Of a DNA stretch of 27,536 bases, positions 4,986 to 13,549 are shown piece after piece. The notes beneath the pieces are model-generated. The model worked only from the letters and a program-made list of their open reading frames with translations, was not told where the DNA came from and did not search any database. Numbering within the stretch: the stretch's first letter is position 1; the number at the start of each line of letters is the position of its first letter. The stretch is taken from positions 1-27,536 of IMG/VR virus record IMGVR_UViG_3300028597_000058. One strand, 5' to 3'. The translations under genes and the position numbers were made by a program. This DNA comes from a virus.

Positions 4986-7900
4986 TCAGAGCCCGAGGAC
5001 GGGTGGCTGCCACACGCTCACCGGTGTCCCGGCAGGTTTAGCGGCGGGCATGGTTGCGCCAGTGACGGTGAACTCCTGCAACGTCCCCGTGTCGGCGGTC
5101 GAGGTGGCGGCGGGCAGCAGCTCGACCGCGGCCAGCGTCCAGGTTTGCCCGGCCGGGGCGGACATGCCGACCGTCACATCCCCGGCAGCGGACACGGGCT
5201 GGTAAGCGCCGTACACGCGGACGTTGCTCGTCGAGCTGGTCTGCGTCTGCACCGCGGGGGCGACGTAGGTTTGCGCACCGGCGGTGACGTCCCAGTCGGC
5301 GCACAGCCACGTGATCACCGACAGCTCGTCGGTCGCGGCCACGGTCGCGGACGGCAGGCTGTCGGTGCCCAGGTACGGGGACGCACCGGCCGGGGTGCCG
5401 GCGATCTGCGCGTCCGCCCAGCGCTCGACGATGATGCCGTGATCGTTGCTGCCGGTCTGCCAGGTCACCGACACGCTCATGGAGCCGGGGCTGGTGCCGA
5501 CCTCGGCGACGAAGATGAAGATTTCGGAGTGGCCGGTGGCCTGGATGTGGCGGTGCAGCCCGAACGTGAGGTTGCCGCCGGTGCAGGTGGCGAAGTTCGG
5601 GTCGTTGAGGTCGCCACCCCAGCCCTTGACGACGATCACCTCCCCATCCGAGGGGGTGAACGAGGTTGTGCTGGTGGTAGTGGTGCCGGTGTCGACGTCC
5701 AGATACGACGCGACCAGGTTGGGCCGCACATCGCCGGGGGTGTCGTCGGCCGGCTCGAACCCGGGCAGCGCCGACAGGACATCGTCGAGGAGCGCCCCGA
5801 ACGCCCCGTCGAGCTCGTGGCCGATCCCCGGCGGCGTGGTGAGGGTGGTGGTGAACCCTTCCGCGGCGTACAGCGCAGAGCCTTCCTGCGCGTCCGTGAG
5901 CGCGTCGTAGCCGTCGCTCACGAAGTCGCCGTTGTCGAGGTCGCCCGTCCACCAGTGCATCGGGAAGTTGGCTTTGAGTTCGGCGGAGAACGTGGGCGTG
6001 CCGACGATCGCCCCGCCACCGCCGATGATCAGCGCCCCGCCGCCGCCGGACAGCAGGGTGTTCCCGTAGGCGGGCACGAAGTAGCTGTTGATCTGCACGG
6101 CGCCGCCGGAGTAGCCGACCAGCCAGATCCGCGACGTGTCCACGTCGTACGTGGCGGTCAACTGCTGGATCAGCTCGGCCAGCCACTGCGCGTTCCGCGC
6201 GCCCGCCTCCCACCAGGTCACCGTCCCCGTGGTGTCCGGCGAGAGCGGCACGGCCAGGATGTAGCCCTTCGCCCGCGCCACATCGGGCAGCCCGCGATGC
6301 CCGCCCAGCGAGTACTCGTCGGTCGGGTTGAGGTACTCGTAGGCGCCATCCCCGTGCAGGTGCACCACCAGACCCGCACCGGAGGCCGGGGTGTCGTCGG
6401 CGTACACGTGATAGGTGCCGGTCAGCCCGTCGGAGTCGGTGAAGCTCACCCCGGTCTGATCAGTCCACGCCCCCAGGGTCGGGCCCGTGTCGGCGCACGC
6501 GGTGGCCGTGACCGGGATACCGCCCACGTCGAGCACCATCGGGTACTGCGCCGCCGCGGTCGTCCAACGCGGCCCGGCGGTGGTGGTCACCGACAGCGTC
6601 GACGCACCCGCCGCCGCCGCCGCCGCGAGCTCGCAGCCCTCGGTGTCGGCGCGGCCGACGTGGTCGCCGTCATCGTCGGTGTCGGCGGCCACCGTGGCCA
6701 CCCGATACGGCTCGTAGGGGGTCGTGTTGGCGATCACCCGCCACTGGTGCTGATTGATTGTCTCGGTGTAGCCCTGCAGCAGCAGCGACTGCGTGTCACC
6801 CGGCAGCTGCGTGCGGGCGTCCAGCAGGTTGACGACGTCGATCCGGCCGCCGATCTGCGTGGCCAGCCAGTCCTCCGCCAACTCGGGGTTCTTGGCCAGG
6901 TGGAAGGCGACCGTCGGGTACCGGTAGGTGAAGGCGCCGGCAGTACCGAGATGCAGCCGCCACTGCGCGTGCGCCAGCGCCGCATCATCGGAGTAGAGCG
7001 GCAGGGTGGCCGACTGGTCGTAGAAGCCGATCGTGGCGGTACCCAGCGGCCCGTCGACGTCCTCGGCGAGCTGGTCGGCGCCGCCGTCGCGGGACACCAC
7101 GACCCGGTTGGTGATGCCCTGGTCGTCGTCGACCGGGTCGAACGGCTCCAGCAGCTGCGATTCGGCGACGTCGATGGTGAGGTCGGCAGGGTCGCGGCTG
7201 TAGCGGTAGCGGCGGGTCGTGTAGGTGAGCCCGAAGTCGTGGCCGTCGTACAGAACCCCGCCGTCCACTGCCGCAGCCGACTCGAGCAGCGGCAGCAACT
7301 CGCCGGCGAACTGCGGCCCCATCAGGTCCGACTCCTGCGGGCGGGGGTTGTCGGGGTCGTCGGCGTCGACGACGGTCACCGACACCCCGGCCTCGTCGGC
7401 GAGCCGCTGGATGCGGGCGACGGCCTGCTCCCCATCCCATCCGGTGAGCTCGTCGAGGTGGTAGTCCTCGGTGATCGTGGAGTAGACGGCGACGTGCCCG
7501 ACCACCCAGTTCTGCGCGCCCGGCGCGATGATCTCGGCCGGGTCGATCCCGTCGTCCTCATCGTCCGGGTGCGTGTTGATCCACACCTGGGAGATCCGGC
7601 CGATACTGCCCGACCATGACCCGGTGGACACGGTCGCGGTCGGCTCCGGCCCCTCATCGACCGGCACCAGGGTCAGCGCGTAGGACACGGTGCCGCCGGA
7701 CTCGACCATCTCCAGCTGCAGCACGAAGGCGCCGCCGTCGACGGCCAGCGCGAACTCCGTGTTCTCGTCCGACCCGTCGTCGGCCTGCACCGACAGCGAG
7801 CCTGCGGTGGGGCCGTACACGACGGTGACGTTGTCGCTGCTCCCGGACACCTCCAGCGCCAGGATCTCCTGGCCGGGGACGGCGCCCGAGTCAGGGAAGC

Positions 7901-9914
7901 GGATCAGCATCCGCACCGCGCCCTGCCCGGTGCTGGTGTAGCGAGGCACATCGGCGTACAGCTCCGCCGCGTTCAGGGTCGGCAGCGGCTCCGACGCCCC
8001 GAACGACTGGTCCGCGGCCAGCTCGGGCGGCTTGTGATCCTCCCGATCCGGGTAGAGCAGCCACTCCATGCCGTGCCGGGTGCGGCCGGTGACGACCTCA
8101 CCGAACCGGGACAGGGTGCCGGCCTGCGCGGTGGTCTCGGTCATCGGCCAGTAGGCGACGACCTTCCCGGCCGCAATGTCATGCTCCAGGATCGTGCGGT
8201 AGGTGGAGGGCACCGAGGTTTGTGACTGGTTGAGGCGGCGTAGCGTCCCGGACGCCTCCAAGACGACGATCGCGTCGGTGCCGGTGAGGTCCCATCCGGG
8301 GGTCCATCCCACCGCGTGGCCCTGGAACAGGCTCACGTAGGTGCCGGTGTTGGGGTCGAGCCGCACCCGGATGGGGGTGTTGCGGCGCACGTAAGGCCAC
8401 CACTGCGACGTGCCACCGAGCCCGTAATCGCCGCTGCGGTTGTCCAGCAGGACGCTGCACCGGGACGGCTGGGCGGCGCCGGCCTCGTCGGCGCGGCCCA
8501 TCGTGATGCTGACGGTGGCGCCGTCGGACTGCCGCACGTGGTGGGTGATGTCGTGCCAGTCCCAGCCGTCGGGGTCCGCGGCCAGGTCGGCACCAAACGC
8601 GGCCTGCACCTGCAGGTAGGCGGCGGCGAAAGCGTTCCGCAGGACCTGCACGGCGACGAGCACCGTGACCTCGTCGAACGCCGGGCCCTGCGAGTTGGTG
8701 GCGGTGTAGCGCAGCACGTAGGTGCCGGGCACGGTCGGTGTCCACGACAGCGCCGCGGCGGAGGCGAGGGTGTCGCCCACCTGGTCGGGCCCGGACTCGA
8801 CCGTCCACGCCCTGCCGCTGATCGCGAACCCGTTGTCGTCCTCGGTCGCGGTCCTGCTCAGCGTGTCGCCGTAGGCGAGGGTGACGTCCGCCCCGGCGGT
8901 CACGGCCGGCTCGGCCGTGACCGTGACCGTGATCTCGTCGGACGTGTTGCCGGCCGAGTTGGTGGCCGTGTACCGCAGCGTGTAGGTGCCCGCGGTCGTC
9001 GGCGTCCACGACAGGGTGGCGGTGCTGGCCAGCACCGTGCCCGTGCCGGGGTCGGAGGCGATCATCCACTCGCGGGCGGTGATCGTGGCCCCGTTGTCGG
9101 AGTCGGTCGCGGTCCGGGCGAACACCGCGTCGACCTGGGTGGTGGCGTCCGCCCCGGCGGCGACCGTGGGCGGGGACGCGGTCGGCAGCAGCGCCAGCAG
9201 CCGGCCAGTCGCCTTGTCCGAGGTCCCGTAGGTGCCGGACACGGCGCCCGTCGAGGTCGCGGTGGCGGCGTTGCGGGTGGCCACCGCAAGACAGCCACCG
9301 TCGGCCCGCTCCGTGTACCCGCTGGGCGGGGTCCACGACTCGTAGCCGTCGAAGTTGCTGCCCGACCACACCAGCAGCCTGTTCGCGCCCTGGGTGATCA
9401 GCTCCACCGCAGGACTGTTGTCGTCCCCGGACGAGTCGGCGGCAGTGTCGGGCGCCCCAGCCCCGGCGTCGTACGGCGTGCCCGACGCAACCACGCCGGT
9501 GTAACGGACCGCGACACCCTCGTAGTAGCACGACCCGGTCCAGGTGAAGACGTAGCTACCGGCGTCCGCGCCTGACGCGCGCTTCCAGAACTGGCGGTGC
9601 ACCTGCCCGCTGGGCATGGTGCTGGGGGCGGTGGGGATCTCGGTGAACCCGGACGGCGGGGTGACGGTGGCCGTCGACTCGATGTACAGGTCGACGAGCA
9701 CCACATGCCCCGACGCCACCCCCGACGGCACGGCGATCGACGCGGAGGTGCCGTTCGAACCTGGCGCACGGTAGGCGCCGGCCGCACCGAACGCAGGCAG
9801 AGACGACGTGGATGAGGACGGGGTGCCGCCCGAGGACAGTCCGGGAGCGGACGGGCCGGGCGCCGGACCGCTCCGGAACTGCCCCCAGCCTGCCGAGAGG
9901 GCGGCAGTGCTCAT
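4986..9914 (-). CDS. Giant minor tail protein with an embedded serine-esterase-like domain
   Basis: The 1642-residue protein starts at the ATG at 9914. Residues 45-245 are a beta-rich fibre-like region. Two PKD/Ig-like repeats follow at about 247-420, each with LSWTPT-x-GTY-LRYTATNS. Residues 430-1070 match the core of actinophage minor tail proteins (ITHHVRQSDG, CSVLLDNRSGDYG), including a lectin-like beta-sandwich at about 630-750. Residues 1165-1385 look like an alpha/beta-hydrolase close to PHB-depolymerase-type esterases: VVHLHGDG, nucleophile elbow GYSGG (Ser1269), acidic TGDLDNGDF (Asp1327 the likely acid) and GIGHELD (His1366). A second fibre-like region follows to about 1600. The C-terminus EFTVTG...PAGTPVSVWQPPVLGL resembles the normal end of these tail proteins, so the esterase block appears inserted. 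It probably hydrolyses esters on the host surface; the substrate is unknown. Confidence 0.85.
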   Translation of the reverse strand: MSTAALSAGWGQFRSGPAPGPSAPGLSSGGTPSSSTSSLPAFGAAGAYRAPGSNGTSASIAVPSGVASGHVVLVDLYIESTATVTPPSGFTEIPTAPSTMPSGQVHRQFWKRASGADAGSYVFTWTGSCYYEGVAVRYTGVVASGTPYDAGAGAPDTAADSSGDDNSPAVELITQGANRLLVWSGSNFDGYESWTPPSGYTERADGGCLAVATRNAATATSTGAVSGTYGTSDKATGRLLALLPTASPPTVAAGADATTQVDAVFARTATDSDNGATITAREWMIASDPGTGTVLASTATLSWTPTTAGTYTLRYTATNSAGNTSDEITVTVTAEPAVTAGADVTLAYGDTLSRTATEDDNGFAISGRAWTVESGPDQVGDTLASAAALSWTPTVPGTYVLRYTATNSQGPAFDEVTVLVAVQVLRNAFAAAYLQVQAAFGADLAADPDGWDWHDITHHVRQSDGATVSITMGRADEAGAAQPSRCSVLLDNRSGDYGLGGTSQWWPYVRRNTPIRVRLDPNTGTYVSLFQGHAVGWTPGWDLTGTDAIVVLEASGTLRRLNQSQTSVPSTYRTILEHDIAAGKVVAYWPMTETTAQAGTLSRFGEVVTGRTRHGMEWLLYPDREDHKPPELAADQSFGASEPLPTLNAAELYADVPRYTSTGQGAVRMLIRFPDSGAVPGQEILALEVSGSSDNVTVVYGPTAGSLSVQADDGSDENTEFALAVDGGAFVLQLEMVESGGTVSYALTLVPVDEGPEPTATVSTGSWSGSIGRISQVWINTHPDDEDDGIDPAEIIAPGAQNWVVGHVAVYSTITEDYHLDELTGWDGEQAVARIQRLADEAGVSVTVVDADDPDNPRPQESDLMGPQFAGELLPLLESAAAVDGGVLYDGHDFGLTYTTRRYRYSRDPADLTIDVAESQLLEPFDPVDDDQGITNRVVVSRDGGADQLAEDVDGPLGTATIGFYDQSATLPLYSDDAALAHAQWRLHLGTAGAFTYRYPTVAFHLAKNPELAEDWLATQIGGRIDVVNLLDARTQLPGDTQSLLLQGYTETINQHQWRVIANTTPYEPYRVATVAADTDDDGDHVGRADTEGCELAAAAAAGASTLSVTTTAGPRWTTAAAQYPMVLDVGGIPVTATACADTGPTLGAWTDQTGVSFTDSDGLTGTYHVYADDTPASGAGLVVHLHGDGAYEYLNPTDEYSLGGHRGLPDVARAKGYILAVPLSPDTTGTVTWWEAGARNAQWLAELIQQLTATYDVDTSRIWLVGYSGGAVQINSYFVPAYGNTLLSGGGGALIIGGGGAIVGTPTFSAELKANFPMHWWTGDLDNGDFVSDGYDALTDAQEGSALYAAEGFTTTLTTPPGIGHELDGAFGALLDDVLSALPGFEPADDTPGDVRPNLVASYLDVDTGTTTTSTTSFTPSDGEVIVVKGWGGDLNDPNFATCTGGNLTFGLHRHIQATGHSEIFIFVAEVGTSPGSMSVSVTWQTGSNDHGIIVERWADAQIAGTPAGASPYLGTDSLPSATVAATDELSVITWLCADWDVTAGAQTYVAPAVQTQTSSTSNVRVYGAYQPVSAAGDVTVGMSAPAGQTWTLAAVELLPAATSTADTGTLQEFTVTGATMPAAKPAGTPVSVWQPPVLGL
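5086..6494 (-). repeat. 11-bp direct repeats flanking the esterase insertion
   Basis: CCCGTGTCGGC (plus strand) occurs at 5086-5096 and again at 6484-6494. The copies are 1398 bp apart, a multiple of three, and both encode Ala-Asp-Thr-Gly in the same frame (residues 1141 and 1607). They sit where the familiar terminal module of the tail protein is interrupted and where it resumes. This fits a domain insertion, or loss by deletion, through short homology. Chance is possible in G+C-rich DNA, but the match in position and frame is notable. Confidence 0.55.
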
Positions 9915-9924
9915 CGGTTAGTGC

Positions 9925-10437
9925 TCACTCGTCCCAGACGATGAAGGTGCGCATGTCCACGGCTGTGGTCGGGGTGGTCGCCCGCACCCGCAGGAACTTG
10001 GACACGGCGATGATCGGCCGCTCGTCGGGCATCCACTGCTTCACGTAAGACATGTTCGCCGTGGCCTCCGCCGAGGTCGAGGACAGCGACTGCACGTCGA
10101 ACACCCGCGTGGCGGTGGTGGAGCCCTCCGCGGACGCGGTGTAGCCGGTGTTCGCGACGCCCAGGGTGAGCAGGGAAGCGGGGGCGTTCGGGTCGAGCTG
10201 CTGCACCCCGGACGCGACATGCGCGGTCACGGTGGCAGCCACGTCGGTCTGCAGCAGCTCGATCACCCCGTCCGCGCCGGCCGGGTCGTCGATTGAGTAC
10301 CCCCAGCTGATGAGCTGGATCTGCCGGGTCGATGGGGTCGACAGTTGCAGCATCGTCTTGATCGCCGTGCCGGTCGTGACGGACTGCTGCGCGGCCGTGG
10401 TTGGCATGGGGCCGTTCCACGAGATGAAGCGGTGAAT
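9925..10437 (-). CDS. Virion structural protein, probable tail-associated, with possible AUU start
   Basis: The protein is beta-rich, with 160 residues from the ATG at 10407 or 170 from an in-frame ATT at 10437. The ATT is preferred: a full AGGAGG (10450-10445) lies exactly 7 nt upstream, while it is 37 nt from the ATG. The extra residues read HRFISWNGP. Recognisable segments are TGTAIKTMLQL, TPSTRQIQLISWGYSID and SYVKQWMPDERPIIAVSKFL, all without Cys. It lies between the tape measure and the large minor tail protein, where distal tail or baseplate proteins are encoded. I do not recognise a named family. An AUU start would be rare; the ATG start remains possible with weak initiation. Confidence 0.65.
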   Translation of the reverse strand: MHRFISWNGPMPTTAAQQSVTTGTAIKTMLQLSTPSTRQIQLISWGYSIDDPAGADGVIELLQTDVAATVTAHVASGVQQLDPNAPASLLTLGVANTGYTASAEGSTTATRVFDVQSLSSTSAEATANMSYVKQWMPDERPIIAVSKFLRVRATTPTTAVDMRTFIVWDE

Positions 10438-10444
10438 GGCGAAA

Positions 10445-10450
10445 CCTCCT
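10445..10450 (-). promoter_or_regulatory. Shine-Dalgarno AGGAGG that argues for an AUU start
   Basis: A full AGGAGG is read on the minus strand. The next seven bases TTTCGCC lead straight to ATT at 10437, which is in frame with the annotated ATG 30 bases later. No in-frame ATG, GTG or TTG lies between the site and that ATG. Confidence 0.6.
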
Positions 10451-10458
10451 GGTCAGTG

Positions 10459-10480
10459 CCGCACGATCAGGATCGTGCGG
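10459..10480 (-). terminator. Hairpin after the tape-measure gene
   Basis: CCGCACGAT (10459-10467) pairs with ATCGTGCGG (10472-10480) around a 4-nt loop, 11 bp past the tape-measure stop and 8 bp before the AGGAGG of the next gene. There is no U run, so it may be an attenuator or an RNA-processing or stability element rather than a full terminator. Confidence 0.45.
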
Positions 10481-10491
10481 TGCGGTGAGGG

Positions 10492-13400
10492 TCAGACGAC
10501 GCGGATGGCGCCGGTGCGCACCAGCTTCTGGAACGCGGTCGCGAACGCCCCGTCGACGTCGCCGACGAACTGGACCTCGCGGGTGCCGGTGTAGCGGCCG
10601 CGGCGCCACCGTCCGGTGTCCTGCTCGTCGAGCTGGTGCCCGGCGACCACGGAGGCGCCGCGGCCGCCCCACCGGTTGCGGTCCCAGCCGTGCCCCCAGC
10701 CGCGGTCCCAGCCACCCGACCTACGCCCACCGCCGTAGCCGCGGTGCCCGCTGCCGGACAGGACGCGCGGGTCACCGGCCTGGAAACCGGCCACCACCCC
10801 GGCCGCCATGACTCGCTGCTGCATCCGCTCCACCGCGCGCACCGCGTGCTGCTGGTAGCGGCGGACGCCGACCGCGATCCCGCGGGGGATCTGCTTGCCG
10901 ACCTGGTCACGGAAGTCCTTCGACGGCGACGCAATCCCGATCGCGGACTTGGCGGCGGCGAGCAGGCCTTGCGCCTTCGTCGTGACGAACGACTCCAGCG
11001 CCGCCCACCCGCCTTCGATACCGGCCCGGATGCCGTCGACGACGGCCTGCCCCAGGCCGAGCCAGTCGAGAGTCTTGACGAAGTCGTAGACGGTCTGCCA
11101 GTTCGTCTGCCAGAACGACAGGATGGCCTGCAGCCCGGTCTCGATGGCGGATTGGATCGCGGTCATCGCCGCAGTGATCGCGGCCTGGATCGCCGTCCAC
11201 ACGGTGGTCGTTTCGGCGAGGATCGCCTGCAGTCCCGCAGACACCGCGGCCTGGATTGCAGCCATCCCGGCGGTGACGGCCGCAGTCATCGCCTCCATGC
11301 TCGCCACCACCACCGCAGTGATCGCGGCCATCTGCGTGGTCACGTCGGCGAGGATGCTGGCCATCGCGGTCTGCACGGTGGCGAGCATCGTCACGTTCCA
11401 GAACGTGATCCACGCTTCGCCCATCGTGGCCAGGTTCGTGGTCATCGTCTCGGCGAACGTCGTCCAGAACGCCGTCCACCCTTCCTGCATCAGCGCCAGG
11501 TTGGTGGTCTGCGTTTCGACAAAGGTCGTCCACCAGGTCGACCAGGTTTCCTGCAGGGTGGTGAGCGCGGTGGTCGCAGCCTCGGGGAACGTGGTCGTCC
11601 AGAACGTCGTCCAGCCCTCCAGCAGGAGGGCGAGGTTGGTGGTCTGGGTTTCGATGAACGTGACCCACCAGGTCGCCCAGGCCTCCTGCACGGCGACCAG
11701 GGCGGTAGTCATGGCCTCGGTGAGGCTGGTCTGCCAGAACGTCGTCCACGCGGCCAGCAGGGTGGCGAGGGACGTATTCATGGTTTCGGTGAGGCCGGTC
11801 TCCCAGAACGTGGCCCACTGCGTTTGCAGGGCGAGAAGGGCGGCCGTGAGGCTCGCGCCCAGCCCAGTGGTCCAGAACGTGTCCCACGCGGCCTGCAGAG
11901 CGGCCAGGCTGGTGTTCATCGACTCGGTGAGCCCGGTCGCCCAGAACTCGGCCCACTGGGTTTGCAGGGCGAGCAATGCCGCGGTGAGGGACTCCCCCAG
12001 ACCGGTCGTCCAGAACGTGTCCCACTGCGTCTTGAGTACGGCCAGAGCGGCGGTCATGGCCTCGCCCAGTCCGACCGCCCAGAAGTCCGCCCAGGTCTGC
12101 TGTAGCGCGATCAGGGAGTCGGTGACCTTCTGCTGGAACTCGGCCCACTTCTCGTCCCACTTCGTACCGAGCGCGATCATCGCGTCGTCCAGCGCGGTGC
12201 CGAAGTCAAACGAGGTATCGAGCGCCTTGGTGCCCAGACTCAGGCCGTCTAGCAGCAGCTGTAGCGCGGAGATCGCCAGCCCGGCGACCCCGGCAGCGAC
12301 GGCCGCGCCGTCCATGCCGCGCTTGACCGCGTCCAGGCCGACGCCGACCGCGTCGATGGCCTCCCGCGCCCCGGTCAGCAGGAGCGCCTCTTTCAGCTCC
12401 TTGATGGTGTCGAGCGCACCCTTGGCCGCCTTGAACCCCTGATACGCCTTGATCAGGGCCTTGATGGCGACGACCGCGCCGAGGATGATCGGCGCCCATT
12501 CCTTGATCGCCTCTTTGTTGTCGACGATCCACTTGACGAACTTCTCGATGTGCGGCAGCGCCGCCTCGATCGCGCCCGCCAGCTTCTCGGCCAGCAGTCC
12601 TGCGACCTCGCCGATCACCGGCAGCAGCGGCGACAGCGCCTCCAGTAGCTTCCCGCCCGCGGCGGCGAGCTTCTCGAAGCCGGGCGTGGCGGCGGTGATG
12701 CCCTCCCCGAACTTCGACAGGAAGGTGCCCAGGTTGCCGCCGACCGCAGCGCCCATCCGGGTCAGCAGCTCGATCGTCGGGCCCAGTACGTTCCCCAGCC
12801 CGGTCAGGGTCGCCGACATGCCCTCGATGGCCTTGGAGAGGGTGCCTTCCTCGTTGTTGGCGAGCTTGTCGAACACGTCGCCGATCTGGCCGAGGATGCC
12901 GCCCAGGGCGTCACCGAACGCACCCATCGCGGGGGCTGCACCGGCGAACGCGGACAGCAGCCCCTCGGAGAACTTCTGCACGCCGGGGCCCATCCGGTCG
13001 ACCATGTCCCCAACGCCGCCGAGGCCGTCCTGAAGCTGCATGATCCCGCGCTCGGTGGTGGCCGGCATGAGGAAGCTGTTCATCAACCCGGAGACGGCCT
13101 CGGCGACCCCCTTGGCCTGCGGGGTGATCTTCGTGAGGGTGGTGCCGAGCTTGTCGAACGTGCCGGTCAGGTTCTTCTCGAACACCCCGGACACGGCCTT
13201 CTTGAACGCGTCCAGCTCCGGCTTGGCCTGACCGGCGGCCTTCTTGATGCCGTCCATCCCGGCCGCGACCACCGCACCGGCCGCGCCGAACGCGAGCAGT
13301 GCGGGGACCGCAGCCCCGGCCGCGGCGCCCAGCCCGCCCAGCACCCCTGCGCCGGCGCCGACCCCTGCGCTCTTGCCCAGCACGCCCAGCGCACTGCTCG

Positions 13401-13545
13401 CCGCCGAGGCGAACGTCTTACCCCACGAGTCCCCGGCCTTCTGGCCTTCGCTCTTCGCTGCGGCGGTGACCTTCGAGAACTCGGCCTTGACGCCATTCGC
13501 GGAGGCGGTGACCCGGATGTTGACCGTGTTCCCGCCCGCAGCCAC
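10492..13545 (-). CDS. Tail tape measure protein
   Basis: The GTG at 13545, with AAGGGGG upstream, gives 1017 residues. The tape-measure protein sets tail length and occupies the tail lumen. The N-terminal domain has a typical opening (TVNIRVTASANGVKAEFSKV), then Gly/Ala-rich membrane-prone stretches at about 50-95. Helical segments fill 100-470. Residues about 475-724 hold eleven Trp-rich repeats of 22-23 residues. Ala-rich helices follow, then the conserved GIASPSKDFRDQVGKQIPRG segment near 870. The last 130 residues include a Gly/Trp/Arg-rich low-complexity run (GYGGGRRSGGWDRGWGHGW). It lies directly after the frameshifted chaperone pair, as expected. Confidence 0.92.
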   Translation of the reverse strand: MAAGGNTVNIRVTASANGVKAEFSKVTAAAKSEGQKAGDSWGKTFASAASSALGVLGKSAGVGAGAGVLGGLGAAAGAAVPALLAFGAAGAVVAAGMDGIKKAAGQAKPELDAFKKAVSGVFEKNLTGTFDKLGTTLTKITPQAKGVAEAVSGLMNSFLMPATTERGIMQLQDGLGGVGDMVDRMGPGVQKFSEGLLSAFAGAAPAMGAFGDALGGILGQIGDVFDKLANNEEGTLSKAIEGMSATLTGLGNVLGPTIELLTRMGAAVGGNLGTFLSKFGEGITAATPGFEKLAAAGGKLLEALSPLLPVIGEVAGLLAEKLAGAIEAALPHIEKFVKWIVDNKEAIKEWAPIILGAVVAIKALIKAYQGFKAAKGALDTIKELKEALLLTGAREAIDAVGVGLDAVKRGMDGAAVAAGVAGLAISALQLLLDGLSLGTKALDTSFDFGTALDDAMIALGTKWDEKWAEFQQKVTDSLIALQQTWADFWAVGLGEAMTAALAVLKTQWDTFWTTGLGESLTAALLALQTQWAEFWATGLTESMNTSLAALQAAWDTFWTTGLGASLTAALLALQTQWATFWETGLTETMNTSLATLLAAWTTFWQTSLTEAMTTALVAVQEAWATWWVTFIETQTTNLALLLEGWTTFWTTTFPEAATTALTTLQETWSTWWTTFVETQTTNLALMQEGWTAFWTTFAETMTTNLATMGEAWITFWNVTMLATVQTAMASILADVTTQMAAITAVVVASMEAMTAAVTAGMAAIQAAVSAGLQAILAETTTVWTAIQAAITAAMTAIQSAIETGLQAILSFWQTNWQTVYDFVKTLDWLGLGQAVVDGIRAGIEGGWAALESFVTTKAQGLLAAAKSAIGIASPSKDFRDQVGKQIPRGIAVGVRRYQQHAVRAVERMQQRVMAAGVVAGFQAGDPRVLSGSGHRGYGGGRRSGGWDRGWGHGWDRNRWGGRGASVVAGHQLDEQDTGRWRRGRYTGTREVQFVGDVDGAFATAFQKLVRTGAIRVV
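11374..12122 (-). repeat. Eleven tandem Trp-rich 22-23-residue repeats in the tape measure
   Basis: About eleven consecutive units follow the pattern T-x-x-L-x-x-L-x-x-x-W-x-x-F/W-W-x-x-x-L-x-E-x-M. Examples of the core are TQWDTFWTTGLGESL, AAWDTFWTTGLGASL and TQWAEFWATGLTESM. Units alternate in pairs (units 2 and 4 are alike in the core, as are 3 and 5), which suggests duplication of two-unit blocks. Regular aromatic spacing of 22, twice 11, is known from tape-measure proteins. Confidence 0.8.
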
Positions 13546-13549
13546 CGTG

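Noticed and set aside
5145-7619. Very long plus-strand open frame (824 codons) opposite the large tail protein
   Set aside because: It mirrors the minor tail gene in a G+C-rich antisense frame, is low-complexity Arg/Gly/Val/His-rich, and has no domain or ribosome site.
10636-12105. Long plus-strand frame opposite the tape measure
   Set aside because: It is Arg/Gly/His-rich shadow sequence; the minus-strand tape measure has clear repeats and motifs.
11374-12122. Tape-measure repeats as a CRISPR array
   Set aside because: Repeats are coding, in frame and without unique spacers.
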